A stretch of DNA of 64,000 nt from Leeuwenhoekiella parthenopeia (GTDB taxonomy: Bacteria > Bacteroidota > Bacteroidia > Flavobacteriales > Flavobacteriaceae), in the NCBI RefSeq assembly GCF_020782115.1, contig NZ_JAJGMW010000008.1, forward strand, positions 62,001-126,000, given 5' to 3'. Of the stretch, positions 51,932-62,400 are shown piece by piece. Position 1 is the stretch's first letter. Each line of letters opens with the position of its first letter. The notes under the pieces were generated by a model. That model was given only the letters and a program-made list of their open reading frames with translations. It was not told the origin of the DNA and made no database searches. Position numbers and translations under genes: made by a program.

Positions 51932-53095
51932 ATGGATTATTCACATTTGAAAACCTGGCATACCAACGCCAGGGAAAAAACACTTCACGGGAGATATATA
52001 ACCCAGTCACATATACTTCCCTTAATTCAAAATCTCTCCGGCGATTTCCAGGTTGACCTTTTAGGGGATTCTGTTCAGGGTCGCCCTGTGCATGCTGTGA
52101 CCTGGGGAAAAGGTGCTTTTAAAATTTTGGGCTGGTCTCAAATGCATGGTAATGAGAGTACCACTACAAAGGCTGTATTTGATCTTTTTAAGTGGTTAAG
52201 CGATAATAGCGAAGTGAAGGAGCATGCTAACCTGAGTTCTAAAATCACATTAAAGCTTGTTCCCATGCTTAATCCGGACGGGGCAGAGGCTTATACGCGC
52301 GTAAATGCCAATAAGGTTGACCTCAATCGCGATGCTCAGGACCGTACTCAGCCCGAAAGCCGTATCCTACATCAGTTATATACCGGCTTTAAACCGGATC
52401 TATGCCTCAATTTACACGGGCAGCGTACAATTTTTGGGGTGGGTAATCCTGCCAGAAGTGCCACGGTATCGTTTCTATCACCGTCTCAGGATGAGCTGCG
52501 CACCGTAAACCAATCCCGTAAAAAAGGTATGGCGATTATAGCACGACTTGCTGAAATTCTCAATACGTTTATACCGGGTCAAATAGGACGTTATGACGAC
52601 GGATTTAATATTAATTGTGTCGGAGATACGCTTCAACAGCTTAACATTCCTACGCTATTATTTGAAGCCGGGCATTTTCATGAAGATTATGACCGGGAAG
52701 AAACCAGAGCCTTTATGTTTTTATCACTTTTAGGCGTTTTGGAATCGGCAATATTGAAGAATTGGGAAGAAAACGATGCTTATAAACCGTATTTTTCGAT
52801 TCCAGAGAATGAAAAATGCTTTTACGATATCATTTTAAGAGGTCTTAAGCTGCCTGAAAAAGGGATTGAAGATCTGGCGATTCAATATGAAGAGCAGTTG
52901 CACAATTCTGCAATACATTTTGTGCCTAAAATTGCTCAAATAGCTGATTTAGAAAAATATACAGGTCATAAGGAGTTCGATTTTCAAGGTGCTGAACCTG
53001 TTTTTTCTTCCGATTTTGTACTTCAGGAAGGGGCAATTCTTGAAGAATTAGAAGTAAATGGCAAATTACCTACAACGTTTTCGCTAAAATCCTAA
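51932..53095 (+). CDS. M14 zinc carboxypeptidase, no signal peptide
   Basis: A 387-residue M14-family metallocarboxypeptidase. Zinc ligands are His72 and Glu75 in QMHGNES and His162 in LNLHGQ; Arg133 in VDLNRD binds the substrate carboxylate side and Glu245 in LLFEAGHFHED is the catalytic base. It lacks a signal peptide, so it should be cytoplasmic, unlike most members. It is expressed divergently from an XRE regulator whose probable operators lie in front of it. Substrate might be murein-derived or other peptides. Confidence 0.88.
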   Translation: MDYSHLKTWHTNAREKTLHGRYITQSHILPLIQNLSGDFQVDLLGDSVQGRPVHAVTWGKGAFKILGWSQMHGNESTTTKAVFDLFKWLSDNSEVKEHANLSSKITLKLVPMLNPDGAEAYTRVNANKVDLNRDAQDRTQPESRILHQLYTGFKPDLCLNLHGQRTIFGVGNPARSATVSFLSPSQDELRTVNQSRKKGMAIIARLAEILNTFIPGQIGRYDDGFNINCVGDTLQQLNIPTLLFEAGHFHEDYDREETRAFMFLSLLGVLESAILKNWEENDAYKPYFSIPENEKCFYDIILRGLKLPEKGIEDLAIQYEEQLHNSAIHFVPKIAQIADLEKYTGHKEFDFQGAEPVFSSDFVLQEGAILEELEVNGKLPTTFSLKS

Positions 53096-53127
53096 GATTT
53101 ATTGTGAATTATTCAGTGATTTTGTGT

Positions 53128-53135
53128 TATTTTTG
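53128..53135 (+). promoter_or_regulatory. Promoter -7 element of the lrp gene
   Basis: TATTTTTG fits TAnnTTTG and lies 27 bases before the lrp ATG; a TTG at 53102-53104 may be the -33 element with 23 bases between. Confidence 0.45.
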
Positions 53136-53162
53136 ATTTATATATAATTAAATTAACTAATA

Positions 53163-53642
53163 ATGGCAAAATTCAAATTAGACGAGGTTGATCATCAGAT
53201 CTTGGATATGTTGATCGAAAACACACGCACACCATTTACCGATATCGCAAAAAAATTGCTTATTTCTGCAGGTACCGTTCACGTACGTGTTAAGAAGATG
53301 GAAGAAGCCGGCATTATCGTTGGGTCCTCGTTGACACTTGACTATGCTAAACTAGGCTACTCTTTTATAGCTTACGTAGGTATCTATATCAATAAAACAA
53401 GTCAAACTACATTTGTTTTGGAGCGTATCAACCAAATTCCTTATGTTACTGTAGCTCACGTTACGACCGGAAAATTCAATATTTTCTGTAAAGTGCGTGC
53501 TAAGAATACCGAGCATGCTAAAAACATCATCTTTATGCTTGATGATATCGAAGGAGTATATCGTACCGAAACCATGATTTCTCTTGACGAGAGCATAAAC
53601 GATAAAAAACGTTTAATGCACAGTATTTTTCAAGATCTATAA
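53163..53642 (+). CDS. Lrp/AsnC-family regulator
   Basis: A 159-residue regulator. The N-terminal helix-turn-helix (DEVDHQILDMLIENTRTPFTDIAKKLLISAGTVHVRVKKMEEAGII) and the C-terminal RAM effector domain (VAHVTTGKFNIFCKVRAKN) are both seen. Typically controls amino acid metabolism. A terminator at 53675 separates it from ppc. Confidence 0.92.
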   Translation: MAKFKLDEVDHQILDMLIENTRTPFTDIAKKLLISAGTVHVRVKKMEEAGIIVGSSLTLDYAKLGYSFIAYVGIYINKTSQTTFVLERINQIPYVTVAHVTTGKFNIFCKVRAKNTEHAKNIIFMLDDIEGVYRTETMISLDESINDKKRLMHSIFQDL

Positions 53643-53674
53643 TGAAGACCAAAGAACTATTGTAAAATAATATG

Positions 53675-53702
53675 AACCCTTTGGCAATTTTGTTAAAGGG
53701 TT
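53675..53702 (+). terminator. Rho-independent terminator after the lrp gene
   Basis: Stem AACCCTTT (53675-53682) and its complement (53695-53702), loop of 12, followed by a T-run. Confidence 0.7.
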
Positions 53703-53727
53703 TTTTATTCTAAATACCAACTAACTT

Positions 53728-56313
53728 ATGTCAAGACAACCGAAACTTGAACGTTTTAATAATCTTGTAAAGTCAAAATACCAGGTTTATAATAGCCTGT
53801 TTATGACTTTACCTTTTAATGGAATAACCGATACCGGTGTGCTTTTACCGCTTTTTGACCGTATTTGCATACGTGGTTATGACAAAAAATACAATCCCGA
53901 AAAAATTGTAAACTACTTTTTTGAAAAGTATCAGCGCGACGTTACCGAGTCTGAGCGCTATGATTTGCTGTTTCGTTTTATTCAATACATCGAGCGCCAG
54001 GTGGTTTTATTTGATGCTATTGAAGATTCTGCATATCGTATCGTAAATAATATGGACGGTAGGGGTACGCTGCGTAACATCAAGGAAGAAGCTGAGGCGC
54101 AATCTAAAACGGAAGAACTCAAGGCTTATCTGGAAAATTTTAAAATTCGTCCCGTACTTACTGCGCATCCTACCCAATTTTATCCGGGTGCTGTTTTGGG
54201 GATCATCAATGACCTGAGCAAGGCGATAAATGACAATGATCTCGAAATGATCAAAAAACTCCTTTCTCAGCTGGGTAAAACTCCTTTTTATAAAAAGGAA
54301 AAACCCACACCGTACGATGAGGCTGTGAGTTTAATCTGGTATCTGGAAAATGTGTTCTACAAGTCGGCCAGCTTTATTTATAACTATTTACAACAAAATA
54401 TCTACAAAGGTGAAACCCTCGATAATCATGTGATTGATTTAGGCTTTTGGCCGGGGGGAGACCGTGATGGAAATCCATTTGTAACAACAGAGATCACTCT
54501 AAAAGTGGCTTCTCGTTTGCGTAACACCATCATCAAAAATTATTACCGCGATATTCGCAATCTGCGTCGTCGTATCACTTTTGTAGGTACCGAAGCGCCG
54601 CTCTCAGATCTCGAACGTCGTCTTTACGACAGTATTTTCCTGGAGGGCGATCAGCTTAAGATTTCGCTTGAAGAGCTTGAGTCTACCCTTAGACGCATCC
54701 GCAATTTAGTGGTAGAACGACACGAAGGCTTGTTTGTGGAGGATATAGATGATTTGCTGAACAAAATACGCATGTTTGGTTATCATTTCGCAGTGCTTGA
54801 CATCCGCCAGGACAGTCGGGTTCACATGCACGTGATGGAGGAAATCGTTAAGCAAAGCCAAAAAGATAATTTGGGCATCTTCCCGGATAATTATTTAGAG
54901 TTGGATGAAGCCGAACAAATTGAAATTCTTGCAAAAGTACGCGGCACTGTAGATCCTGCGACTTTAGAAGACGATATTGCCCGTAAAACTCTTGAAAGCA
55001 TCTATGCGATGCGCGATATTCAGAAATACAATGGCGAGCGTGGCTGTAACCGCTACATCATCAGTAATAATCAGACCGGTCTTAACGTGATGCAGGCTTT
55101 CTCCATGTTCCATCTTGCCGGTTGGGATAATCCTACAGTTGATATTGTGCCGCTATTTGAAACCGTACCCGATTTAAAAATTGCAGGCGAGGTGATGCGT
55201 AAGTTGTATTCCAATCCGGTTTATGCAGCGCATCTTAAAGAGCGTGGAATGAAACAAACCATTATGCTCGGCTTTAGTGATGGTACTAAAGATGGAGGTT
55301 ATTTAATGGCTAACTGGAGTATTTTCAAGGCTAAAGAAGAGCTAACTAAAGTATCTCGCGAATTTGGTATCAAAGTTATTTTCTTTGACGGTCGTGGAGG
55401 ACCTCCGGCTCGTGGTGGTGGTAAAACGCATCAATTCTATGCTTCTTTGGGTGAAACCATTGAAGACGAGGAAATTCAGCTTACAGTTCAGGGGCAAACC
55501 ATCAGTTCTAACTTTGGAACAACAGATTCCTGCCAGTACAACCTGGAGCAGTTGTTGAGTTCGGGTATTGTAAATGGGGTTTTCCATCCAAAGAAAAAGG
55601 CATTTCCTGATGCCGATCGCAAGACGATGGAGGATCTGGCTGAAATAAGTTATAAAACCTATTCAGACTTTAAGGCTCATCCTAACTTTTTAGGTTATCT
55701 GGAGCGTATGAGTACGCTGAAATTTTATGCGAAAACCAATATTGGTAGCCGCCCCAGCAAGCGTGGAGGTAGCGATAAGCTCAATTTCTCTGATCTGCGT
55801 GCGATTCCTTTTGTAGGATCATGGTCGCAACTTAAGCAAAATGTTCCCGGATTTTATGGTGTAGGTACCGCTATTGAAGCCTTTGAACAAAAAGGTGAAT
55901 TCGACAAGGTTAAATCGTTGTATGACAACAGTTTGTTTTTTAGAACGCTGCTTGAAAACAGTATGATGAGCCTCACTAAATCGTTCTTTGGACTTACAGC
56001 GTATATGCAGGACGATCCGGAGTTTGGAGCCTTCTGGGATTTGATTCACGAAGAATTTGAGCGCACCAAACGTGTTTTATTAAAACTTACCGGTTATGAC
56101 GAACTGATGCAGGAAGAACCGGCAGGTAAAGCTTCCATTCAGGAGCGTGAACGTATTGTGTTACCGCTTTTAACGATTCAGCAGTTTGCTTTGAAGAAAA
56201 TTCAGGAAATGCAGCGTGAAGAGAATCCTGACCAGAAAAAGCTGGAGATGTTTGAAAAAATGGTGACTCGCTCGCTGTTTGGTAATATCAACGCCAGTAG
56301 AAATTCTGCTTAA
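53728..56313 (+). CDS. ppc: Phosphoenolpyruvate carboxylase
   Basis: Converts phosphoenolpyruvate and bicarbonate to oxaloacetate, replenishing the citric acid cycle. The 861-residue enzyme shows TAHPTQFYPG with the catalytic His, FWPGGDRDGNPFVTTE, LDIRQDSRVH, IMLGFSDGTKDGGY and the substrate loop FDGRGGPPARGGGKTH. Length is on the family norm. It follows the lrp terminator and is co-linear with a DinB-type gene 1 base downstream. Confidence 0.94.
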   Translation: MSRQPKLERFNNLVKSKYQVYNSLFMTLPFNGITDTGVLLPLFDRICIRGYDKKYNPEKIVNYFFEKYQRDVTESERYDLLFRFIQYIERQVVLFDAIEDSAYRIVNNMDGRGTLRNIKEEAEAQSKTEELKAYLENFKIRPVLTAHPTQFYPGAVLGIINDLSKAINDNDLEMIKKLLSQLGKTPFYKKEKPTPYDEAVSLIWYLENVFYKSASFIYNYLQQNIYKGETLDNHVIDLGFWPGGDRDGNPFVTTEITLKVASRLRNTIIKNYYRDIRNLRRRITFVGTEAPLSDLERRLYDSIFLEGDQLKISLEELESTLRRIRNLVVERHEGLFVEDIDDLLNKIRMFGYHFAVLDIRQDSRVHMHVMEEIVKQSQKDNLGIFPDNYLELDEAEQIEILAKVRGTVDPATLEDDIARKTLESIYAMRDIQKYNGERGCNRYIISNNQTGLNVMQAFSMFHLAGWDNPTVDIVPLFETVPDLKIAGEVMRKLYSNPVYAAHLKERGMKQTIMLGFSDGTKDGGYLMANWSIFKAKEELTKVSREFGIKVIFFDGRGGPPARGGGKTHQFYASLGETIEDEEIQLTVQGQTISSNFGTTDSCQYNLEQLLSSGIVNGVFHPKKKAFPDADRKTMEDLAEISYKTYSDFKAHPNFLGYLERMSTLKFYAKTNIGSRPSKRGGSDKLNFSDLRAIPFVGSWSQLKQNVPGFYGVGTAIEAFEQKGEFDKVKSLYDNSLFFRTLLENSMMSLTKSFFGLTAYMQDDPEFGAFWDLIHEEFERTKRVLLKLTGYDELMQEEPAGKASIQERERIVLPLLTIQQFALKKIQEMQREENPDQKKLEMFEKMVTRSLFGNINASRNSA

Positions 56314-56314
56314 T

Positions 56315-56833
56315 ATGACGCGCGAAGACCTGGATCATAACGAGTATAATGCCTATCACCGGAATTATATTGAGCTGCTTCAGCCTGATTTAAATCTTAC
56401 CGGTGCTTTAGAAACGGGACTGGTTAAAAGCCTGTCTTTTTACAGTGCGATTCCTAAACAAAAATGGAATTATGCGTATGCTTCGGGTAAATGGACGATT
56501 TTAGAGATTCTACAGCATGTGATGGATACCGAACGTATTTTCGGTTACCGGGCATTATGCATCGGTCGTCGAGATCAGACTCCCTTACCGGGATTTGAGC
56601 AGGACGATTACGTATTGCCTTCCAATGCAAACGCAAGGGACTTGACCGATATGCTCGAAGAGTATGAGTCTATTCGAAAAGCAACGTTGAGTCTCTTCAA
56701 AAGTTTGAGCGACGAGGCATTGCTTACTAAAGGTATGGCAAGCGGTAGCGGTCTTTCTGCACGTGCAGCGGGATTCATTATTTGCGGTCACGACCAGCAT
56801 CACGCTAATGTTATTCAGGAGCGCTATTTATAG
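56315..56833 (+). CDS. DinB-family four-helix protein
   Basis: A 172-residue protein of the DinB/YfiT metal-binding bundle group. HVMDTERIFGYRAL and CGHDQHHANVIQERY contain the conserved histidines of the metal site. I chose ATG 56315 (MTREDLDHN); the longer frame starting 56279 lies inside ppc. It probably shares ppc's transcript. Enzymatic role unknown; family members include bacillithiol transferases. Confidence 0.83.
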   Translation: MTREDLDHNEYNAYHRNYIELLQPDLNLTGALETGLVKSLSFYSAIPKQKWNYAYASGKWTILEILQHVMDTERIFGYRALCIGRRDQTPLPGFEQDDYVLPSNANARDLTDMLEEYESIRKATLSLFKSLSDEALLTKGMASGSGLSARAAGFIICGHDQHHANVIQERYL

Positions 56834-56856
56834 CCTAAACATCAATATTTTAAAGT

Positions 56857-56886
56857 AAAGGCCGCAATTTAAATGCGGCCTTTTTT
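56857..56886 (+). terminator. Rho-independent terminator after the ppc-DinB unit
   Basis: Stem AAAGGCCGCA / TGCGGCCTTT with a 7-base loop and T-run, starting 23 bases after the DinB-type stop codon. Confidence 0.88.
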
Positions 56887-56966
56887 ATTGCATTTCCTGG
56901 AGGCGCTGATTTTTCGTTCTGCATAACCATATAAAATTGGTATTTTAGAACTTTAAAATCCCAAAT

Positions 56967-58058
56967 ATGCACGATCATTCGTTTTTAATTCCACCGGCTT
57001 TCCCTGAAGTTTTTACAAACGGAATAGCTCATCCGCTTTTATATTTATGGGACTCCTGGTCCTATTTTGAAGATGGAACTTACCATCTGTACTGCCTGGC
57101 TTTATCGCGGGCAAAAGCCGATGGGATGCCTCTCGAAAGCAGTGATCGTAACGTGTATCCCTTTCACATACGTCATTTTACGTCAACAGATGAAGGTGTG
57201 AGCTGGAAGGATGAAGGCTGCTTTTTAAGTCCGGAAGACTGGCGGAACGTATCTGAATCCTATACCGTTTGGAGCGGCGGGATTGAATTATTGCCTGACG
57301 GAAACAAATTGGCGGCATTTACTGCTCTCGACAAAACCGATGCTAAGCATCCGTTTATTCAGAATATTGGATTGGTTGTTTCTGCTGATGGGTTTCAACA
57401 GGATTCTGAGATTAAAACTAAAATTTCTTCGCCGGTAAAAGATCGCGAGGAAATCCTTGACAAAGGATATTATCTAGGTCCGGAAGCAGAGCTGGGAAAT
57501 GATGAAGGCGAGGAGGGAGGCCCTATTTTGGCATGGAGAGATCCTTTTGTATTTGTACACGAAGATGAAACGGTCAGTTTGTTGTGGGCAGCAAAAATAA
57601 GTCCCCTGCGTGGTGCGGTTGCACGAGCGAAGCTTAAAAAAGCCGGTAATTCTTATGAACTGGATGAGTTGATGCCCGCTGTGGCTATGCCGGACAAAGA
57701 GTCTTTTACCCAACTCGAATGTCCTAAAGTGGTTTTTGATAAAAACTCAAATACCTATTACCTGCTTATTTCGGTTTGCAATCGCGTCGATGAAAGTCAG
57801 CCGGAGTCTGAGGTGGGCAAAGGAATCAATGTCTATAAATCAAAATCTATTGACGGACCCTGGGAATCCTGCGGACCCAAAATTCTGGGAGACCGTAATC
57901 TTTTTGGTCCCACAGTCTTAAAAACCGATTTTGAAAATGACAGGCTTCTGTGTATTGCGCCCTACACCGAAGTTGCCGGACCTGTTAAAGCTTTGACTTT
58001 TGCTCCTGTATTTTATATTTACCTGAATCCGTTGTGGGTAGTTTATGATGTTGAGTAA
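56967..58058 (+). CDS. Cytoplasmic five-bladed propeller protein of clan GH-J type (GH32/GH68-like)
   Basis: A 363-residue protein without a signal peptide. Three acidic residues fall in the right order for a GH-J enzyme: Asp29 in LWDSW, Asp192 in AWRDPF (RDP motif of the transition-state stabiliser) and Glu251 in LECPKV (EC motif of the acid/base). The WDSW start resembles GH68 and the EC motif GH32. It may act on a fructoside or related sugar, but neither substrate nor direction can be read. It is a single gene between two terminators or convergent ends. Confidence 0.7.
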   Translation: MHDHSFLIPPAFPEVFTNGIAHPLLYLWDSWSYFEDGTYHLYCLALSRAKADGMPLESSDRNVYPFHIRHFTSTDEGVSWKDEGCFLSPEDWRNVSESYTVWSGGIELLPDGNKLAAFTALDKTDAKHPFIQNIGLVVSADGFQQDSEIKTKISSPVKDREEILDKGYYLGPEAELGNDEGEEGGPILAWRDPFVFVHEDETVSLLWAAKISPLRGAVARAKLKKAGNSYELDELMPAVAMPDKESFTQLECPKVVFDKNSNTYYLLISVCNRVDESQPESEVGKGINVYKSKSIDGPWESCGPKILGDRNLFGPTVLKTDFENDRLLCIAPYTEVAGPVKALTFAPVFYIYLNPLWVVYDVE

Positions 58059-58062
58059 GTAA

Positions 58063-58596
58063 TTATTTTTTTAAAGCAGCATCAAAATCCTGCATCCATT
58101 TACCCTGTACCTTAAGTACCTGCTCAATAACATCGCGTACGCAGCCTTTCCCGCCTTTTTTGTGTGAAACGTATTTGGCAACTTCCTTGATTTCCTTAAC
58201 CGCATCCTGAGGGCAACAGGGGAGACCTACCAATTGCATAACCGGATAATCGGGGATGTCGTCGCCCATGTAGAGTACATTTTCGGCCTTTATGTTATTT
58301 TTAGCCAGATACTCGTTGAGAAATTCAATTTTAGCGTGTGCGCCCAGATGGATATCGCTTACACCAAGCGCTTCCAGGCGACTGCGCACTCCTTCATTGG
58401 TTCCGCCGCTTATGATGCACATATTAAAACCTTTGTTGATCGCTGTTTTGAGAGCGTAACCATCTTTTACATTCATGGTGCGCAGCATTTCGCCCTGCGA
58501 ATCAATAAGGAGGGAGCCGTCTGTCATCACGCCATCCACATCAAAAATAAAGGTGGTAATCTGATTGAGGTATTCTTTATAACTTTTATCGCTCAT
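58063..58596 (-). CDS. kdsC: 3-deoxy-D-manno-octulosonate 8-phosphate phosphatase
   Basis: HAD-family phosphatase of 177 residues in the KDO branch of lipopolysaccharide synthesis. The motif FIFDVDGVMTDG has both Asp residues; IISGGTNEGV and YMGDDIPDYPVM supply motifs II and IV. Its start overlaps the DUF2520 gene by 11 bases; the pairing is common in Bacteroidota as I recall. Confidence 0.9.
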   Translation of the reverse strand: MSDKSYKEYLNQITTFIFDVDGVMTDGSLLIDSQGEMLRTMNVKDGYALKTAINKGFNMCIISGGTNEGVRSRLEALGVSDIHLGAHAKIEFLNEYLAKNNIKAENVLYMGDDIPDYPVMQLVGLPCCPQDAVKEIKEVAKYVSHKKGGKGCVRDVIEQVLKVQGKWMQDFDAALKK

Positions 58597-59344
58597 AATG
58601 TTTTAATAAGGCCTCGGTAAGGCTGGTGTATAGTTTTTTTTGTTCGGGATCGTGCAGGGCATTCAATTGCTTTTCAATAGTACTGGTGTCTCTGCGTTTA
58701 GCCGGACCGGTTTGGGCTGCTTCGGGGCCAATGCTAAATGCCTTTCGAATGGTTTCTTCCATCAACGGTTTTAATAATTCAAAGGAAACCTTGCGCTCTT
58801 CACAAATCTGCTGAGCTTCGGTTAAAATATGATTTCCAAAATTATTAGCGAATACGGCTGCCAGATGTAAAGCAGCTCTTTGGTCTGAATTTACAGAATA
58901 GGATGTGGCACCTAATGCTGAAGTCAGATCTTCAAGGGTTTGGAAATCGGCTTCAAGCTTTGCTTCAATGCAGAAAGGTATTTCTCTGTAATTCAATTCA
59001 CTATATTTAGAAAAGGTTTGCAAGGGATAGAATACGCCGTGATGTTTATGTGGTTCCAAAACCTGCATAGAGCTGCTTCCCGAAGTGTGTACAATGAGGC
59101 CTGTATAACCCGATAACTGGCGCGATACTTCGGCAATCGCTGCATCACTTACTGCGATGACTACTATATCTACCTGTGGCAGGTGTTTAAGGTCTGTAAT
59201 ACGATGAGGGATAGTCGAAAAGACTTCGAGCTTTTCGGGGCTTCTGCCTGCAACAGCTTCTAAATGAATATTTTCAGAATTTTGGAAGGCTTTTGCCACA
59301 TGAAAAGCCACATTTCCGGTACCTATGATTGCCAGTTTTATCAC
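58586..59344 (-). CDS. Rossmann-fold DUF2520 oxidoreductase-like protein
   Basis: A 252-residue protein with an NAD(P)-binding Rossmann start (LAIIGTGNVAFHVAKAF), the sequence VIAVSDAAIAEVSRQL, and the C-terminal DUF2520 helical domain (HLAAVFANNFGNHILTEAQ). It resembles ketopantoate reductase-like or F420 proteins, but substrate is unknown. Overlaps kdsC by 11 bases. Confidence 0.82.
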   Translation of the reverse strand: MIKLAIIGTGNVAFHVAKAFQNSENIHLEAVAGRSPEKLEVFSTIPHRITDLKHLPQVDIVVIAVSDAAIAEVSRQLSGYTGLIVHTSGSSSMQVLEPHKHHGVFYPLQTFSKYSELNYREIPFCIEAKLEADFQTLEDLTSALGATSYSVNSDQRAALHLAAVFANNFGNHILTEAQQICEERKVSFELLKPLMEETIRKAFSIGPEAAQTGPAKRRDTSTIEKQLNALHDPEQKKLYTSLTEALLKHYER

Positions 59345-59457
59345 GATTCAAAAGTAAACAAAAACATCATATTCTCTGGGCAATAGAAGTCGTTAAAGCT
59401 TTATTAATGGGCTTTTGTTTCGTAACTTCGCGCCATAAAAAAATTGCAATACGTATC

Positions 59458-62400
59458 ATGCAAAAACGCATCGCAGATTTCCTGTTTTCTACCCGATTAA
59501 TGGCCGTTTTATTTATTGTTTATGCTGTAGCCATGGCTACAGGTACCATACTCGATGCCGGCCAGGAAACTTCCCCAACACCTTACACCCGAGAACTGGT
59601 TTACGAAGCCTGGTGGTTTGAACTCATTCATCTCCTCTTTATAGTAAACTTTGTGGGTAATATCTGGCGCTTTAAACTTTGGCGCAAAGAAAAATGGTCT
59701 ACACTGGTTTTTCATCTTTCTTTTATTCTGATCATTTTTGGTGCCGCGTGGACGCGTTATATGGGTTTTGAAGGGGTAATGCCCATTCGCGAAGGCGAGA
59801 CTCAAAATACCTTTTTAAGTGAAAAAACCTATCTGCAGGTGTTTATTGACGGGGAACGCAATGGTGAACCGATGCGCCGCAAGCTTGAACCCAAACGTTT
59901 AAATCTTTCTACACGTCTCGATAACAGCTTTGACTGGGAAACTGATTTTGACGGAAAACCCGTGACTATATCGTTCGCTAAGTTTATTGACGGGGCAGAA
60001 GAGGGGCTTATTGAAGATCCTGACGGAATTGCCCAATTGAAAATCGTAGAAGCCGGTGATGGTACGCGCCATGAGCACTATATCGAGGAGGGTCAGGTTG
60101 CCAGTATTCACAATGTACTTTTTGCCCTAAATAACCCTACAGAAGGAGCCATTAACATTGGTTACGATGGTGAAAACTATACCATTAAAACGCCATTTGC
60201 CGGTTCTACACGGGTAATGGCTACTCAGGAAGATTTTGAAGTGGTCAAAGACAGCGTGCAGGAATTAAAACTGCGTGCTTTATATCAGGTTGCCGGGATG
60301 CAGTTTGTATTTCCTGAACCGGTGCTAAAGGGTAAAAATGGGATTGTTGAGGCATTTCCAAAACAGAAAGGACAGCAGGATGCTTTGTTTGTAAACATTA
60401 AAACGCCAGACGGGGAAGAGACCGTAGGCCTGTTAGGCGGTAAAGGCTATAATAATCAAATGGTTGATGCCGAAATAGGCGATCTTAAGTTTCACCTGGC
60501 TTATGGTAGTCAGGCGGTAGAGCTGCCCTTTGCGATCAAACTGAATGATTTTATTGCCGAGCGCTATCCGGGTACCACCAATGCGTATTCTTCTTATGAA
60601 AGCGAAATTACCGTAATCGACACTCCCGAAGAGCAGTTTGATTACGAGATTTATATGAACCATGTGTTAGATCACAAAGGCTATAGGTTCTTCCAGGCCA
60701 GTTTTGATCCCGACGAGCTCGGTACCATACTCTCTGTAAATCACGATGCAGTGGGCACCTGGATTACGTACATCGGGTATTTTCTGCTGTATCTGGGTCT
60801 GATGATTATTTTGTTTGATAAAGGAAGCCGTTTTGGTGACTTGAAAGTGCGTTTAGATAAGGTTAAAGCTAAAAAAGCTAAACTTAGCGTGCTCGCGGTT
60901 CTTTTTGCTTTGGGCGGAACGCTTAATGCGCAGGAACAAAAAGTAATCGTTGAAAATGGAAATACCAAGGTTGTTGATGAGCAGCCAAAGGATTTTATAC
61001 CGGGTACCGCGACTCTGGCAGAGGAAGAAGAAGCGCATCAATTGCCTACAAAGGCAGAGATTGACTCGGTTTTGATGGCCAATAAAGTACCGGCGGAAGA
61101 AGCGGCCAAATTTGGTAAACTGGTTATTCAGGATGATGGCGGGCGTATGATGCCGGTAAACACCTTTTCCAGTCTCCTGCTGCGTAAACTAAGCCGAAGC
61201 GACAAGTACGAAGGGCTTACCGCAGATCAGGTTTTCCTCTCTATGGTTGAGACTCCGTTTTTTTGGTACAACGTAGATTTTATTTACCTGAAACCTGCTA
61301 ATGATAGTATTCGTGGGATCATTGGGGTGCCAAAAGATCAAAAGTATGTAAGTGCCTTAGATTTTATTGATGAAATGGGGCGCAACAAATTAGATCCCTA
61401 TATCACCAGCGCGTATCAGGCCGAAGTCAAAAACAGTTTCGATAAAGATTTTATTGACATCGCAGAACGTTTAGGCTTATTAAATCGTGCAGTAAGTGGT
61501 GAAATCCTGAAAATTTTCCCATTAATCGGCGATGAAAACAACAAATGGGTTTCCTATCCCGAACTCAACGAAGCCGGGTTTAAGGGTATGGATTCGCTGT
61601 ATACCAAACAAATTCTTCCGCTGTATTTTTCCGCTTTGCGGGAAGGAAACCAAACCGGAGACTTTTCTAAAGCAGATACCTTTATCAAGAGTATTAAGAG
61701 CTTTCAGCAGAAATACGGGAGCGAGGTCATGCCTTCTGAAGATAAAATTGATGCCGAAGTATTCTACAACGAACACGATATTTTTACCAAGCTGTATTGG
61801 ATGTACCTGTTGGCCAGTGTGTTTATGTTTGTTTTCGTTATCGTACGCATATTTAAAGACAATCGCTTTATTAAAAGTATGGTGGGTGTGGGCGCCGTGG
61901 CGATTCTTATTTTATTTGGTCTGCACACACTGGGTCTCATCTGGCGCTGGTATATCTCGGGTCATGCGCCCTGGAGTAACGCTTATGAATCGGTTTTGTA
62001 TGTGGGTTGGGCAACCATGTTTTTTGGTTTGGCCTTCGGCCGAAAAAGTTCGCTTACCATCGCGAGTACGGCTTTTGTAGCCGGTTTTATTTTATGGGGA
62101 GCGAGTATGAACTGGCTAAATCCTGCAATTTCAAACCTGCAACCGGTTCTTGACAGTTACTGGCTGATGATACACGTGGCAGTGATTGTTGGAAGTTACG
62201 GACCCCTAACACTCGGAATGATTCTGGGGCTGGTGTCTTTACTTTTGATTTTGCTTACCAATACTAAAAACAAAACCCGGATGGATCTCAATATCAGGGA
62301 GCTTACCATCATCAATGAGATGTCTCTCACGGTAGGTCTTGTGATGCTGACCATCGGGAATTTCCTGGGTGGACAGTGGGCCAATGAGAGTTGGGGACGT

